Assembly: GCA_016870155.1 (NCBI GenBank)
Contig: VGCE01000010.1
Coordinates: forward strand, 1-60,670
From: Actinomycetota bacterium
Lineage (GTDB): Bacteria; Actinomycetota; Thermoleophilia; Miltoncostaeales; Miltoncostaeaceae
Direction: 5' to 3'
Length of the DNA: 60,670 bases
Positions 21,685 through 29,736 of the stretch are shown piece after piece. Made by a program: the position numbers and the translations under genes. Each line of letters starts with the position of its first letter. Position 1 is the stretch's first letter. Under the pieces are notes generated by a model. The model was not told where the DNA came from. It made no database searches and saw only the letters and a list, made by a program, of their open reading frames with translations.

Positions 21685-22967
21685 AGCAAGGCGAGCACTT
21701 CGCCCCAGCGGTCCACGCAGGCGTCCCAGGTCCACGTGCTGGCGAAGGCCCGGCCGCTCTCGCCCATGGCCTGCCGCTCGGCGGGGTTGGCCGCAAGGCG
21801 CGCCAACTGCCGCGCATAGGTGCCGGGACCGGTGTAGAGCAGCCCGCCGCCCGAGCGGGCGATCTGCCCCGCCACCACCTGCGCGCGGGCGTAGCCGAGC
21901 GTGGGCCGGCGCGCGCGCCAGGCCTCCAGCGCCACCAGCGACAGGCTCTCGTAGGGCGAGGGCAGCACCACCACCTCGGCGGCGGCCAGCAGGTCGGCGC
22001 GCTCGTCGTCGGTGATGAACCCCGTGGTGGCGACCCACGGGGGAATGTCCATGCCGGGCGCCTCGCGGCCCGCCAGCACCAGGCCGAGCGTGCCCGGGGG
22101 AGCGGTGCGCGCGTCGGGCCCACCGCCGCGTGCACGGTCGCCGCGCGAACGGTCGCCGGCCCCACGGGCACGGGCGTCCCCGGCGTCGCGGATCGCAGCC
22201 TGGACGTAGTCGCGATGCGCGCGGATGAGGGCGTCCACGCCCTTGGCGGCATCCACCCGGCCCAGGTACAGCGCGAAGCGCGGCGGCAGATCCCACCGCC
22301 GGCGCGCGCGGTCGGCATCGCCATCGGGCGACGGATCGAGCCCGGCGCCCACCACCACGCCGGGGGTGTCGTGCACCTCGGCGGTGTCCACCACCAGCTG
22401 CCGCTCCTCGGGCGTCATGAACGCCAGCACCTTCGCCATGCGTATCACCCCGCGCGTGAGCGTGAACCTGAGCATGGGCTCCTCATGCGCGAGCGGCACC
22501 AGCACCGCGCGATCGCGCACGAGCGGCATGGCGAGTTGCGAGGTGGCGTAGAGGTACGTCCAGCAGGCGACGGCGTCGTATGCGTTTTCGTGCTGGGAGC
22601 GACTTTGGTGACTGTCACCAAGACCGCTCAGCGCGCTCAACATGTCACGCGATACCGGGCCCTGGGCCATCGCCCATTCTGCCTCCCGGGCCGGGTCGCC
22701 GGGGTCGAGGCCCAGGTGGCGCACCAGGTCGGCCGATCGCTGCGGGTCGGGGGGGTCCACCGCGAAGCGGCGCACCTCCACGCCGTCGTCATCGGTGACG
22801 CCCGCGGGGTAGAAGGGGTCCCATGCCAGGTAGTCGCGCGCGGTCGTGGTGAACACCGTCACGCTCTCGCCGGCGCGCACCAGGGCGCGGGCGGTATCGC
22901 GACACAGGGCCTCCGCGCCCCCCGCCACCTCCGCGCCGTAGCGCTGCACCACGAAGGCGACGTTCAT
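21681..22967 (-). CDS. Glycosyltransferase family 4 (GT-B fold)
   Basis: The 428-residue enzyme opens with MNVAFVVQRYG and GGAEALCRDTA and has a C-terminal nucleotide-sugar domain with ALYLGRVDAAKGVD and the E-x7-E type YESLSLVALEAW. It probably transfers a sugar to a surface glycan on the cytoplasmic face. Two stretches look inserted. One is SGLGDSHQSRSQHENA (about 115-130), encoded over a DNA palindrome, just before the conserved YDAVACWTYLYAT strand. The other is an Arg/Gly/Asp-rich segment (about 264-287). Both retain the frame. Confidence 0.88.
   Translation of the reverse strand: MNVAFVVQRYGAEVAGGAEALCRDTARALVRAGESVTVFTTTARDYLAWDPFYPAGVTDDDGVEVRRFAVDPPDPQRSADLVRHLGLDPGDPAREAEWAMAQGPVSRDMLSALSGLGDSHQSRSQHENAYDAVACWTYLYATSQLAMPLVRDRAVLVPLAHEEPMLRFTLTRGVIRMAKVLAFMTPEERQLVVDTAEVHDTPGVVVGAGLDPSPDGDADRARRRWDLPPRFALYLGRVDAAKGVDALIRAHRDYVQAAIRDAGDARARGAGDRSRGDRARGGGPDARTAPPGTLGLVLAGREAPGMDIPPWVATTGFITDDERADLLAAAEVVVLPSPYESLSLVALEAWRARRPTLGYARAQVVAGQIARSGGGLLYTGPGTYARQLARLAANPAERQAMGESGRAFASTWTWDACVDRWGEVLALL
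22605..22621. repeat. 17-bp palindrome inside the GT4 gene
   Basis: TTGGTGAC-T-GTCACCAA is a perfect palindrome with 8-bp arms. It sits at one edge of a segment (about 22583-22622) that is poorer in GC than its surroundings and encodes residues that look inserted relative to the family. It resembles the short dispersed palindromes seen in many genomes. Confidence 0.5.
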
Positions 22968-23001
22968 CGCTCGCCCCCGCTACGGCGCCGGCCAGGCGCC
23001 A

Positions 23002-23295
23002 TCAGTCATCCGCGTCGGGCGGCACGCGCTTCTCGAGGTAGTCGATGCGCGCCTCGAGCCGGCGGATCTCGGCCTGCATGCGGTGGCGGTCGGCCTCGAG
23101 CTGGGCCAGCAGGTCGGCCAGCGCCGGGGTGATGAGGCGCATCACCGCGCGGCGGCTCTCGCCCACGGCCTTGCCGGCCACGCCGTCGCGCGCAGACGGC
23201 GCGGAGTCGGCGATGCGCAGCGGCGGCAGGGGCGGCTCGCCCGCGGCGTCGCGCAGCTGCGCCAGCAGGTCGTCCGGGTCCGGCTCAGATGTCAT
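23002..23295 (-). CDS. Small coiled-coil protein, function unknown
   Basis: The 97-residue protein has an acidic N-terminus (SEPDPDDLLAQLRDAAGE), a Pro-rich linker and a C-terminal heptad-rich helix (ALADLLAQLEADRHRMQAE onward, about 58-90) that should form a coiled coil. No enzymatic motif is seen. It lies between the GT4 gene and the polyprenyl-phosphate sugar transferase gene on the same strand, so it may be an accessory scaffold of that glycan operon. ATG 23295 is chosen because upstream residues in the frame are Cys/Gly/His-rich and unlike this organism's proteins. Confidence 0.65.
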   Translation of the reverse strand: MTSEPDPDDLLAQLRDAAGEPPLPPLRIADSAPSARDGVAGKAVGESRRAVMRLITPALADLLAQLEADRHRMQAEIRRLEARIDYLEKRVPPDADD

Positions 23296-23386
23296 CGCCG
23301 CGCACCTGTCGTCACCCCCGTGACAGCAACCGTCCCGGTGCCAGTCACGTATCCCTCGATCGCTGCCAAGCATGCATCCACAGCGC

Positions 23387-23426
23387 CCATCAATACGCAC
23401 CCTTCTCCATCAATACGCGCCCTTCT
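23387..23426 (-). repeat. 20-bp tandem duplication at the 3' end of the sugar-transferase gene
   Basis: Bases 23387-23406 and 23407-23426 are tandem copies differing at one position. The right copy contains the last five codons (KGAY region) and stop of the polyprenyl transferase gene; the left copy repeats them after the stop. Confidence 0.85.
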
Positions 23427-24930
23427 TGAAGAGCACCGCCGGGACCGTGCGGGCCAGGATCACCAGGTCGAGCCAGATCGACCATGTCTCGATGTAATAG
23501 AAGTCGAGGCGCACCAGCTCGTCGAACGACAGGTCGGCGCGACCGCTCACCTGCCACAGGCCGGTCATGCCCGGCAGCACCAGGTAGCGCTTCTTCTGCA
23601 GGTCGTCGAGCAGCAGGAAGTCGCGCTCGGGAAGAGGCCTTGGGCCCACCAGCGACATCTCGCCCTTCAGCACGTTGAACAGCTGCGGCAGCTCGTCGAT
23701 GGAGAACCGGCGCAGCACCTTGCCCACCGTGGTCACCCGCGGGTCGTCGGCGATCTTGAACAGCGCGCCGTCGGCCTCGTTGCGGTGCTCGAGGTCGGCC
23801 TGCTGCTCATCCGCCCCCACGCGCATGGTGCGGAACTTCAGGCAGTCGAAGGGGTGCTCCTCCACCCCCATGCGCCGGTTGCGGTAGGTGATGGGGCCGC
23901 GATCCTCCAGCCAGATGGCCGCGGCCGCCACGAGCATGATGGGCGAGAGCAGCACCACGAGCAGCGCGCCCACCACGATGTCGAAGGCCCGCTTGGCGAA
24001 GAACGCCAGGCCGCTCAGCACCGGCGGGCGAAGCTCGAACAGCGGAAGGCCCGGGGCCGGCACGGCCCGGATGGAGTGCGAGAGCAGTTGCGCGGTGGTG
24101 GGCGCCAGGCGCACGGGGATTCCCCGGCGACGGCACACATCGAGCAGGTCGAGGATCGACTGGTCGCGCCCGGCCTGCCCGGCCAGGATCACCTCGTCGA
24201 TCCGCGTGGGGTCGAGCAGCCGGTCGAGCTCGCGCGCGGCCGGCGGCTCGTCCTCGGTGCCCACCCCCGCCACCAGCGAGTGCGTGCCCACCACGCGGTA
24301 CGCCACACCGTGGCGGTCGGTGCTGCCGCGCGTGATGCTCTCGGCGATGGGTACGGTCATGTCGGCGGCGCCCACGATGAGCGCCCGGCGTTCGAAGTTG
24401 GTCCAGTCGAGCACGAAGGCGGTCACGCTGTCCCACGAGGCGCGCAGGATGATCACCAGCAGCGCGATCACGAACCACGACGAGTAGAAGATGTAGAAGG
24501 TGTTGAAGCGCCAGCCGCTGGCCAGCACCAGGGCCAGCACGATCACCGTGGCCACCGTGACGGCCGAGAGGATCCGGCTCGACCCCCCGCGCTCCTCGCG
24601 CTCGGCGTAGAGCCCGTACTTGGCGAACACCAGCACCAGCGTGATGGTCACGAGCGGCAGGGCCTTCTGCTCCACCGACCAGATGGCGGCCGAGTCGACC
24701 GGCTGCCCCTGCACGATGAGCTTGAACGCCAGCACCGCATACAGCCCCAGGAACACCGACACGATGTCGATGGCCAGGAGCGCCACCACGCTCAGCGCGC
24801 GCCGGATGTAATCGCGCCCCTGCCGGCCACGCAGGATCGGCACGAATCGCACGTCGCGCGATGCCAGGCGCTCCCCGGCGTCCTGCGGCGTGGCGGTGCT
24901 GCGACCCGGCGGTGGTGGTGGCGAGCTCAC
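23410..24930 (-). CDS. Polyprenyl-phosphate sugar-1-phosphate transferase
   Basis: The 506-residue protein is of the WbaP/WcaJ type that starts lipid-linked glycan synthesis by moving a sugar-1-phosphate to undecaprenyl phosphate. Four N-terminal helices (about 44-175) precede a nucleotide-binding-like middle domain (RRALIVGAADMT, about 185-290). A further helix follows, then the catalytic domain: KRAFDIVVGALLVVLLSP, CLKFRTMRVGADEQ, RRFSIDELPQLFNVLKGEMS and LVGPRPLPERD. It could provide the first step for the polysaccharide locus at 39-60 kb. It is transcribed towards the coiled-coil and GT4 genes. Confidence 0.94.
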   Translation of the reverse strand: MSSPPPPPGRSTATPQDAGERLASRDVRFVPILRGRQGRDYIRRALSVVALLAIDIVSVFLGLYAVLAFKLIVQGQPVDSAAIWSVEQKALPLVTITLVLVFAKYGLYAEREERGGSSRILSAVTVATVIVLALVLASGWRFNTFYIFYSSWFVIALLVIILRASWDSVTAFVLDWTNFERRALIVGAADMTVPIAESITRGSTDRHGVAYRVVGTHSLVAGVGTEDEPPAARELDRLLDPTRIDEVILAGQAGRDQSILDLLDVCRRRGIPVRLAPTTAQLLSHSIRAVPAPGLPLFELRPPVLSGLAFFAKRAFDIVVGALLVVLLSPIMLVAAAAIWLEDRGPITYRNRRMGVEEHPFDCLKFRTMRVGADEQQADLEHRNEADGALFKIADDPRVTTVGKVLRRFSIDELPQLFNVLKGEMSLVGPRPLPERDFLLLDDLQKKRYLVLPGMTGLWQVSGRADLSFDELVRLDFYYIETWSIWLDLVILARTVPAVLFKKGAY

Positions 24931-24946
24931 GTGGTCAGGCTACCCC

Positions 24947-26440
24947 CTAGTTCACGCGGACCGTGACCGGCCACGAGCTCCGGGTGTCCTTCGGGCCGCT
25001 CGGCACCTCGCCGGTCCACGTGGCGCGGTAGAGCGTGCTCGACGACGGCTTCACGTTCAGCGCGAACGAGCCGTCCGTGCCGGTGGTCACTACCGCGACG
25101 TCGGTCCAGGTGCCGCCACTTCGGGTCTGCACCGTCACCTCGGTGGGCTGGCGCGTGGTGCGCACCTGGCCCACCAGCGTGGCGGTGCCGCCCCTGGCCA
25201 CCGGGCGCGAGGACAGCGGCGACATCGGCAGCGAGAACACCCCGGCGGCGGGCTTGGACTTGCCGTCCTGCTTGAGCAGCCCGGATCCCCACTGGCCGTT
25301 ATCCTGGAGGAAGTACCACACGAACATGCCGATGCGCTTGTTGGGGCGCACGCGGCGGTAGGCGTCCTGCAGATACTGGGCCTGCTCGGCCTCGCTCACG
25401 AACATCGAGTACTCGCTCACCTTCACGGTGGCGAAGCCGAACTCCGTGAGCCACAGCTTCTTGCCGCGCAGGTAGGTGCGGTCCACCTCCTGCTGGAAGC
25501 GGTTGATGTTGTACAGGTCGATGTACGACGAGCCGGGGAAGTTGGTGGCGCGCGGCTTGGTGATGGGGTACGGGTGGTGGCTCACGGCGTCCATGGCCGG
25601 GCGGCGGCCCGGCAGGCTCACGCCCTTTAGGAAGTCCGACGGGCTGGTGCGCGCGTTGGCGCTCCTCGGGCACGACGACGGGCACTGGTCACCGGCGGGC
25701 GAGGTGACGATGCCTGCGATGCGGCTGCCCTTGTCCACCTGCTTGACGTTCGAATAGAAGCTCTCGGCCAGCGCGGTGTAGGTGCCCGTGGACACGTTCA
25801 CCCACTTGCCGCCCTGCTTCTTGAACTGCGGACGCAAAAAGAGCGGGATGTTGGGCTCGTTCCAGATCTCCCAGTCGCGCACGCCGCGCGGGGCGTAGCG
25901 ACTGGCGAGCGCATGGCCGAAGTTTCCGTAGTCACCGGCCTTCGCGGGGCGGCGCGAGTTGTCGGGGAATCGCGTGCTCTTGGCCACGGAGGGATCGGCG
26001 GCCCAGCCGGGCGTGCCCCACACGGTCATGAGCACCCGCACCCCGCGCTGGGCGGCCGAGTCGACGATGGTGTCGTAGGCCGCCCAGGTGTAGGCCGGGT
26101 CATTCTGGTCCTTGGGATTCTTCGGGCGCTTGGTGGCCACCACGTCCCAGCGCACGTCCACGCGGATGATCGATGCGCCCAGGCGGGTCATGGTCTGCAC
26201 GCGCGACTCGGCGTCCTTGGCAGGCACCTGGTACACGCGGTCGTCCTGGATCCCCGCCAGCGGCGAGGTGGCCGGCACGCCCGCCACCGTGCCCTTCACC
26301 GCGCTCGGTTGCGCGGCCACCCCCCCGCAGCCGGCCAGCGCGCCGGCTGCCAGCACGGCGAGGGCACCACGGGTGATCATGACCTGAGCAGGCGAGCGTC
26401 GCATGCGGCGGAGAGCCTCCAACGGGGAATCGGTCGTCAT
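24947..26440 (-). CDS. Glycoside-hydrolase-like lipoprotein
   Basis: The 497-residue exported lipoprotein has a lipobox LAGC with Cys38. A TIM-barrel glycosidase-like domain follows with WEIWNEPN (probable acid/base Glu195) and LWLTEFGF (probable nucleophile Glu333), as in clan GH-A families such as GH39 or GH5. The C-terminal 75 residues form an Ig-like sandwich (ATLVGQVRTTRQPTEVTVQT). It probably cleaves or modifies a glycan outside the cell. ATG 26440 gives a long n-region; an internal Met (about 13) is an alternative. It lies directly upstream of the sugar-1-phosphate transferase gene on the same strand. Confidence 0.85.
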   Translation of the reverse strand: MTTDSPLEALRRMRRSPAQVMITRGALAVLAAGALAGCGGVAAQPSAVKGTVAGVPATSPLAGIQDDRVYQVPAKDAESRVQTMTRLGASIIRVDVRWDVVATKRPKNPKDQNDPAYTWAAYDTIVDSAAQRGVRVLMTVWGTPGWAADPSVAKSTRFPDNSRRPAKAGDYGNFGHALASRYAPRGVRDWEIWNEPNIPLFLRPQFKKQGGKWVNVSTGTYTALAESFYSNVKQVDKGSRIAGIVTSPAGDQCPSSCPRSANARTSPSDFLKGVSLPGRRPAMDAVSHHPYPITKPRATNFPGSSYIDLYNINRFQQEVDRTYLRGKKLWLTEFGFATVKVSEYSMFVSEAEQAQYLQDAYRRVRPNKRIGMFVWYFLQDNGQWGSGLLKQDGKSKPAAGVFSLPMSPLSSRPVARGGTATLVGQVRTTRQPTEVTVQTRSGGTWTDVAVVTTGTDGSFALNVKPSSSTLYRATWTGEVPSGPKDTRSSWPVTVRVN

Positions 26441-26616
26441 GGTGGTCGAGGCCCTCGGGCGCAGCGGGAAACAGGCGCGCGGCCCCGGAGCGGCCCGCAG
26501 GGTATGCAGGCGCCACGACGACCGGCAAGAGCACGCGGCCCGTCGCGACCGCTTCTCACGAGATCCTTACGGCTCCCAGCGCGTTTCCCCTGCTGGAGGG
26601 GCCGTAACCCGTTGCT

Positions 26617-26906
26617 TCAAGCGGCCGTTCGCGGGGTCATCGCGCGCTCCACATCGGGCGAGCGCAGCTCGCTGCCGTCCTCCGGGGTCACGACGATCTC
26701 CTTGCCCTGCTGCGGCTGCATTCGCGGCGAAAAGATCTCAATCGAGACGATGCCACCGTCACTCCACATCACGCTGCAGTCCTCACGCGAGGTTCCCAGT
26801 CGGCATATCCAATCGGTCCCGAGTCCGACTTGCAGATGCGCAGGATGTCGAACCTGTCTTCGTAGTCGACGCGATCAAAGGTCTACGGGCCAAAGGTGAC
26901 GGTCAT
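26617..26906 (-). pseudogene. Broken DUF2283-like partner gene
   Basis: ATG 26906 overlaps the stop of the preceding gene (ATGA). The frame reads MTVTFGP then TAG. Removing 15 bases between two ACCTTTG repeats restores MTVTFDRVDYEDRFDILRIC and ...GPIGYADWEPR. The remainder, EDCSVMWSDGGIVSIEIFSP, is in another frame. The joined protein resembles DUF2283 proteins (a DxEADxLYI-like start and a DGxIVSIEI core). Those are often encoded next to DUF4258-type toxin-like proteins, as here. Two lesions (a stop-bearing 15-base insertion and a frameshift) make it a likely pseudogene. Confidence 0.6.
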
Positions 26907-27226
26907 CGGGCTTTCGGGAGCCGACGTCGCGGGAAGGCGGGGATCACTTCGCCGACCGCGCTGAGAGGATACTCCACCACCACGAAGAGCCAGCGACTCC
27001 CGCCGACGTGATCACGCCGGTACCGATGGCGACCGCGCGTGGTGTCCGGGGCGTTCCCATCGGCGTGAGCAACGGCCTCCAGAATCTGTGCTCGGTGTGG
27101 CTGGCAGAACGACCCGTGATCCCGTCGGATCTCCCTCATCGACCAGCCCGGCACCACCACGATGCGACCGAACTCCGGGTCGATCGCGAATGCGCCCGCG
27201 GGTAGGTCCGGAGGCTCATCCACCAC
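26903..27226 (-). CDS. DUF4258/toxin-like small protein
   Basis: The 107-residue protein has a HRAQILEAVAHADG helix, a basic RGRHRYRRD strand and the GGSRWLFVVVEY strand pair. It ends VIPAFPRRRLPKAR. This order (helix, P-G-R-x-R-Y-R-R, S-R-W-L-x-V-V-V, then [IV]-x-A-F-P-x-R-R) is that of small DUF4258/BrnT-like RNase-fold proteins. GTG 27226 directly abuts the preceding stop; ATG 27139 is an internal alternative. With the DUF2283-like gene that overlaps its end it forms a toxin-antitoxin-like pair whose second member is broken. Local GC is lower than in neighbours, consistent with transfer. Confidence 0.6.
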   Translation of the reverse strand: MVDEPPDLPAGAFAIDPEFGRIVVVPGWSMREIRRDHGSFCQPHRAQILEAVAHADGNAPDTTRGRHRYRRDHVGGSRWLFVVVEYPLSAVGEVIPAFPRRRLPKAR

Positions 27227-27664
27227 TCACGCAGCGGGCGGCAGCGCGTTCCCCGAGTCGAGGAGCTCACGCGCGAGATCCCCCACCCGCATGCCATCGG
27301 CCTCCGCCTGGCCCAGCGCGGCGTCCACATCGCCGGCCAGCCCCAGCCGCAGGCGAATGGCCGCATCGATGGCCGCGAGCCACTCGCTCACCCGATCGCA
27401 GTGCACCAGCACGGCCCCGTGTTCGCGGGCCATCAGCAGGGCCACCTCGTTGGCGAGATCGGGGATCTCCCCGCGCGCCTGCACGGCGTCCCTCAGCGGA
27501 AACCAGCGCGTGGCATAGCCGAGCTGCGCATACTCGGTGAGCGCATGCCGGCTGCGCATGGCCGACACGATCGTGCGCACGCCCTGGTCGTGCCACCGGG
27601 CGAGCTCGGCGTTGCGGCGGGCCACGCGATGGCTGCGGCGACCGCCACCCACGCGTCCCCGCAC
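27227..27664 (-). CDS. Tyrosine-phosphatase-like protein with degenerate P-loop
   Basis: The 145-residue protein resembles small dual-specificity phosphatases: GVRTIVSAMRSRHALTEYA, then FPLRDAVQ, then the strand AVLVHC. The P-loop reads H88-C-D-R-V-S-E-W95, so the Arg of HCx5R is Trp. Phosphatase activity as usually understood is doubtful; a helix (WLAAIDAAIRLRLGL) continues directly. GTG 27664 lies 6 bases after the thioesterase stop, so the two are probably one transcript. The DUF4258-like gene starts at its stop codon. Confidence 0.6.
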   Translation of the reverse strand: MRGRVGGGRRSHRVARRNAELARWHDQGVRTIVSAMRSRHALTEYAQLGYATRWFPLRDAVQARGEIPDLANEVALLMAREHGAVLVHCDRVSEWLAAIDAAIRLRLGLAGDVDAALGQAEADGMRVGDLARELLDSGNALPPAA

Positions 27665-27670
27665 GCTCCG

Positions 27671-28081
27671 TCAGTCGGGGGTCGCCGCCGCCCTGATCCA
27701 GTCTGGCACGGGCACGGGGGTGCGCCCCTCGCGCTCGATGCACACGTGCACCAGCTCGCCCTCGGCGCAGAGCTCATCGCCGCGCAAGAACCGGTGCCGG
27801 CTGCGGAATGACGTGGTGCCCACGCCCCCCACCGAGGTCTCGATGGTGATCATGTCGTCGAGCAGCATGCGCGTGTCGAACCGGCAGCGGGTATCGACGA
27901 CCGGGATTCCCACCCCCTCCTCCAGCAGCCGGGTGAACGGCCAGTCCATGTCGGCAAGCCACTCGCTGAGGCCGCGATCCATCCACCGGTAGGCCGCGGT
28001 GAAGTGGATCTGGCTCACGTCAACCTCGGCCATCACGATGCGGCGGATCTCGCGGCGGATGTGCGGCGAGGGGGCGCTCAT
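27671..28081 (-). CDS. Acyl-CoA thioesterase, hotdog fold (YbgC/4HBT-like)
   Basis: The 136-residue single-hotdog protein has VDVSQIHFTAAYRWMDRGLS, where family members have an active-site Asp in a D-x3-H type segment. The strands RFDTRMLLDDMITIETSV, FRSRHRFLRGDELCAEGEL and VHVCIEREGR follow. It probably hydrolyses acyl-CoA thioesters. ATG 28081 has AGGAG (minus strand, 28092-28088) 6 bases upstream and a TAGGCT hexamer further up (28116-28111). It is the first gene of a minus-strand run continuing into the phosphatase-like and toxin-like genes. Confidence 0.82.
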   Translation of the reverse strand: MSAPSPHIRREIRRIVMAEVDVSQIHFTAAYRWMDRGLSEWLADMDWPFTRLLEEGVGIPVVDTRCRFDTRMLLDDMITIETSVGGVGTTSFRSRHRFLRGDELCAEGELVHVCIEREGRTPVPVPDWIRAAATPD

Positions 28082-28227
28082 GCGGGGCTCCTGCGGCAGG
28101 TCACGGGGCCAGCCTACGCCGCTTTTTCCCGCAACGAGCGCCCCGGTGCCTGACACGTAACCGTTCGCGGGGGGAGCAAACGGCGCGCCCGGGCGTTGGT
28201 GCAACACGTGCTGCCGGAACCTCGGCA

Positions 28228-28243
28228 TGCAATTCCCATTGCA
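28228..28243. promoter_or_regulatory. Inverted repeat upstream of the sigma-factor gene
   Basis: TGCAAT-TCCC-ATTGCA is a perfect 6-bp-arm palindrome 47 bases before the sigma-factor start, in the 209-base spacer shared with the divergent thioesterase gene. It could be an operator or a small hairpin. No autoregulatory ECF promoter was identified with confidence. Confidence 0.35.
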
Positions 28244-28290
28244 CAGGAGCAGCTGTGGCGCCATATTTCCCAGCCCACCACACCCCCTGA

Positions 28291-29736
28291 ATGCACACCC
28301 CAGGCCCTGACACCCCGCGGCTGGCCACCCCCGTGGCCGGCGAGAGCGACGCCGACGCCCGTCGCAGGCTCTGTCTTGCGGCCATGGCCGGCGCCCCGGG
28401 CCTGCTGCGCTACGCCGCCCGATTCGCCCCCACGCTCGAGGACGCCGAGGACGCCTACCAGCGCGGCATGGAGGTCGCGCTCACCAAGGGGCCCATTGGC
28501 ACCCGGGACGAGTTCATCGCGTGGCTGCACGTGGTCATCCGCAACGAGGCCACCACCTTGGCCCGGCGCAGCGGCCGCGAGACCCCCGCCGGCGACGAAA
28601 TCCAGGTGGCGGTGGACTCCCGCACCCGCGAGTCCCGCGAGCCCGCAGCCGTGGCCGAATGGCGCGAGCGCTACCGCACGCTGCAGGACGCCATGACATC
28701 GCTCAACGAGGCCGAGCGGGTGTGCCTGCTGCTTCGCACCGCCGGGGTGAGCCGCGCCGAGATCGGGTCGATGACCGGCTACACCGACCGCAAGGTGGAG
28801 CGCTCGATCGTGCGCGCCCGCAAGCGCCTGCACGCGTGGCACCTCGACCTGGCCCGGGGCGAGAAGTGCCAGAAGGTGCAGGACGCGCTGGAGCGCGTGG
28901 CCGACCACGAGGCCGACGATCGCGACCGGCGCATGGTGTCGAAGCATGTGCGCCACTGCGGCGCGTGCCGGGCCGCGCTCAGGTCGCGCCGCGAGACCAA
29001 CGCCGGCATCACCGTGCTGGTGCCCGTGGCCGTGGTGGGTGCTGCGGCGGCGGGCCTCGCAGTGCCCGACCCGAGCCCGGCCATGGGCGTGGTGGAGCGC
29101 GGCGCCACCCGCATTACCGTGTCGGTGGGGCAGGCCTGGCAGGCGATGCTCGACCTCCCCTCCCTCATGAGCGCCCGCATGGGCGCCGGCGCCGTGGCCA
29201 TCACCGTGGCGGGCTTCGCGGGCGTGCCCATCGTCGCCAAGACCGTGAGCGACGGCCAGCGCCAGGCCACCCAGCCCGTTGCCGCCCAGGTGCGCACCGT
29301 CGCCGACGCCTCGGGCGTGAGCACGGTCGCCGCGCCTGACGCCGGCGGAGCGGCAGGCGTGGCGGGGGCCGGCACGGCAGCGCCGGGATCCACGGTGCCC
29401 GGCACCGACCCGCACGGCACCGCGACGGTGCCCGGCGGCGCGGTCGGGAGCGGCGCGGCCCGAGGCACAGCGGCCCCGGGCGCAGCCGGACCCACCAGCG
29501 CCGCACAGGCCGACGCCATCGCCCAGATGCACCGCCTGCGGGCGCAGGCCGCGCAGCGGCGACGCGCAGCCGAGGCCGAGGCGCGCAAGGCGCGTGAGCA
29601 ACGGGAGGCCGCCGCGCGCGAGCGCGCCGCCGGGCGCCAGAGCGGCGCCGGCAGCGCATCGAGCGGGGCGTCCTCACGTCGATCCACCCCCGCCGCGAGC
29701 CCCGCGGCGCAACCGCAGCTGGAGTTCGGACCATGA
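28291..29736 (+). CDS. ECF sigma factor fused to anti-sigma-like zinc motif and hydrophobic segments
   Basis: The 481-residue protein contains sigma region 2 (LLRYAARFAPTLEDAEDAYQ to DEFIAWLHVVIRNEA, about 38-90) and region 4 (LNEAERVCLLLRTAGVSRAE to KVERSIVRARKRL, about 138-180). It continues into a zf-HC2 motif H219-x3-C223-x2-C226 (KHVRHCGACRAAL), the signature of zinc anti-sigma domains. Hydrophobic segments at about 240-257 and 299-316 may be membrane helices. A Gly/Ala/Pro-rich linker and a charged helix (about 405-450) end the protein. A tethered, self-inhibited regulator is the inferred design. The stop overlaps the next start (ATGA). Confidence 0.85.
   Translation: MHTPGPDTPRLATPVAGESDADARRRLCLAAMAGAPGLLRYAARFAPTLEDAEDAYQRGMEVALTKGPIGTRDEFIAWLHVVIRNEATTLARRSGRETPAGDEIQVAVDSRTRESREPAAVAEWRERYRTLQDAMTSLNEAERVCLLLRTAGVSRAEIGSMTGYTDRKVERSIVRARKRLHAWHLDLARGEKCQKVQDALERVADHEADDRDRRMVSKHVRHCGACRAALRSRRETNAGITVLVPVAVVGAAAAGLAVPDPSPAMGVVERGATRITVSVGQAWQAMLDLPSLMSARMGAGAVAITVAGFAGVPIVAKTVSDGQRQATQPVAAQVRTVADASGVSTVAAPDAGGAAGVAGAGTAAPGSTVPGTDPHGTATVPGGAVGSGAARGTAAPGAAGPTSAAQADAIAQMHRLRAQAAQRRRAAEAEARKAREQREAAARERAAGRQSGAGSASSGASSRRSTPAASPAAQPQLEFGP

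Noticed and set aside
23331-23360. GGTGCC-type short palindrome, and a similar one near 28145-28157
   Set aside because: Arms of only three to four bases remain, which is too weak to call a repeat.
26403-27011. Plus-strand open frame across the DUF2283/DUF4258-like region
   Set aside because: Its translation is Arg/Ser/Pro-rich with no domain pattern, whereas the minus strand shows two recognisable small proteins.
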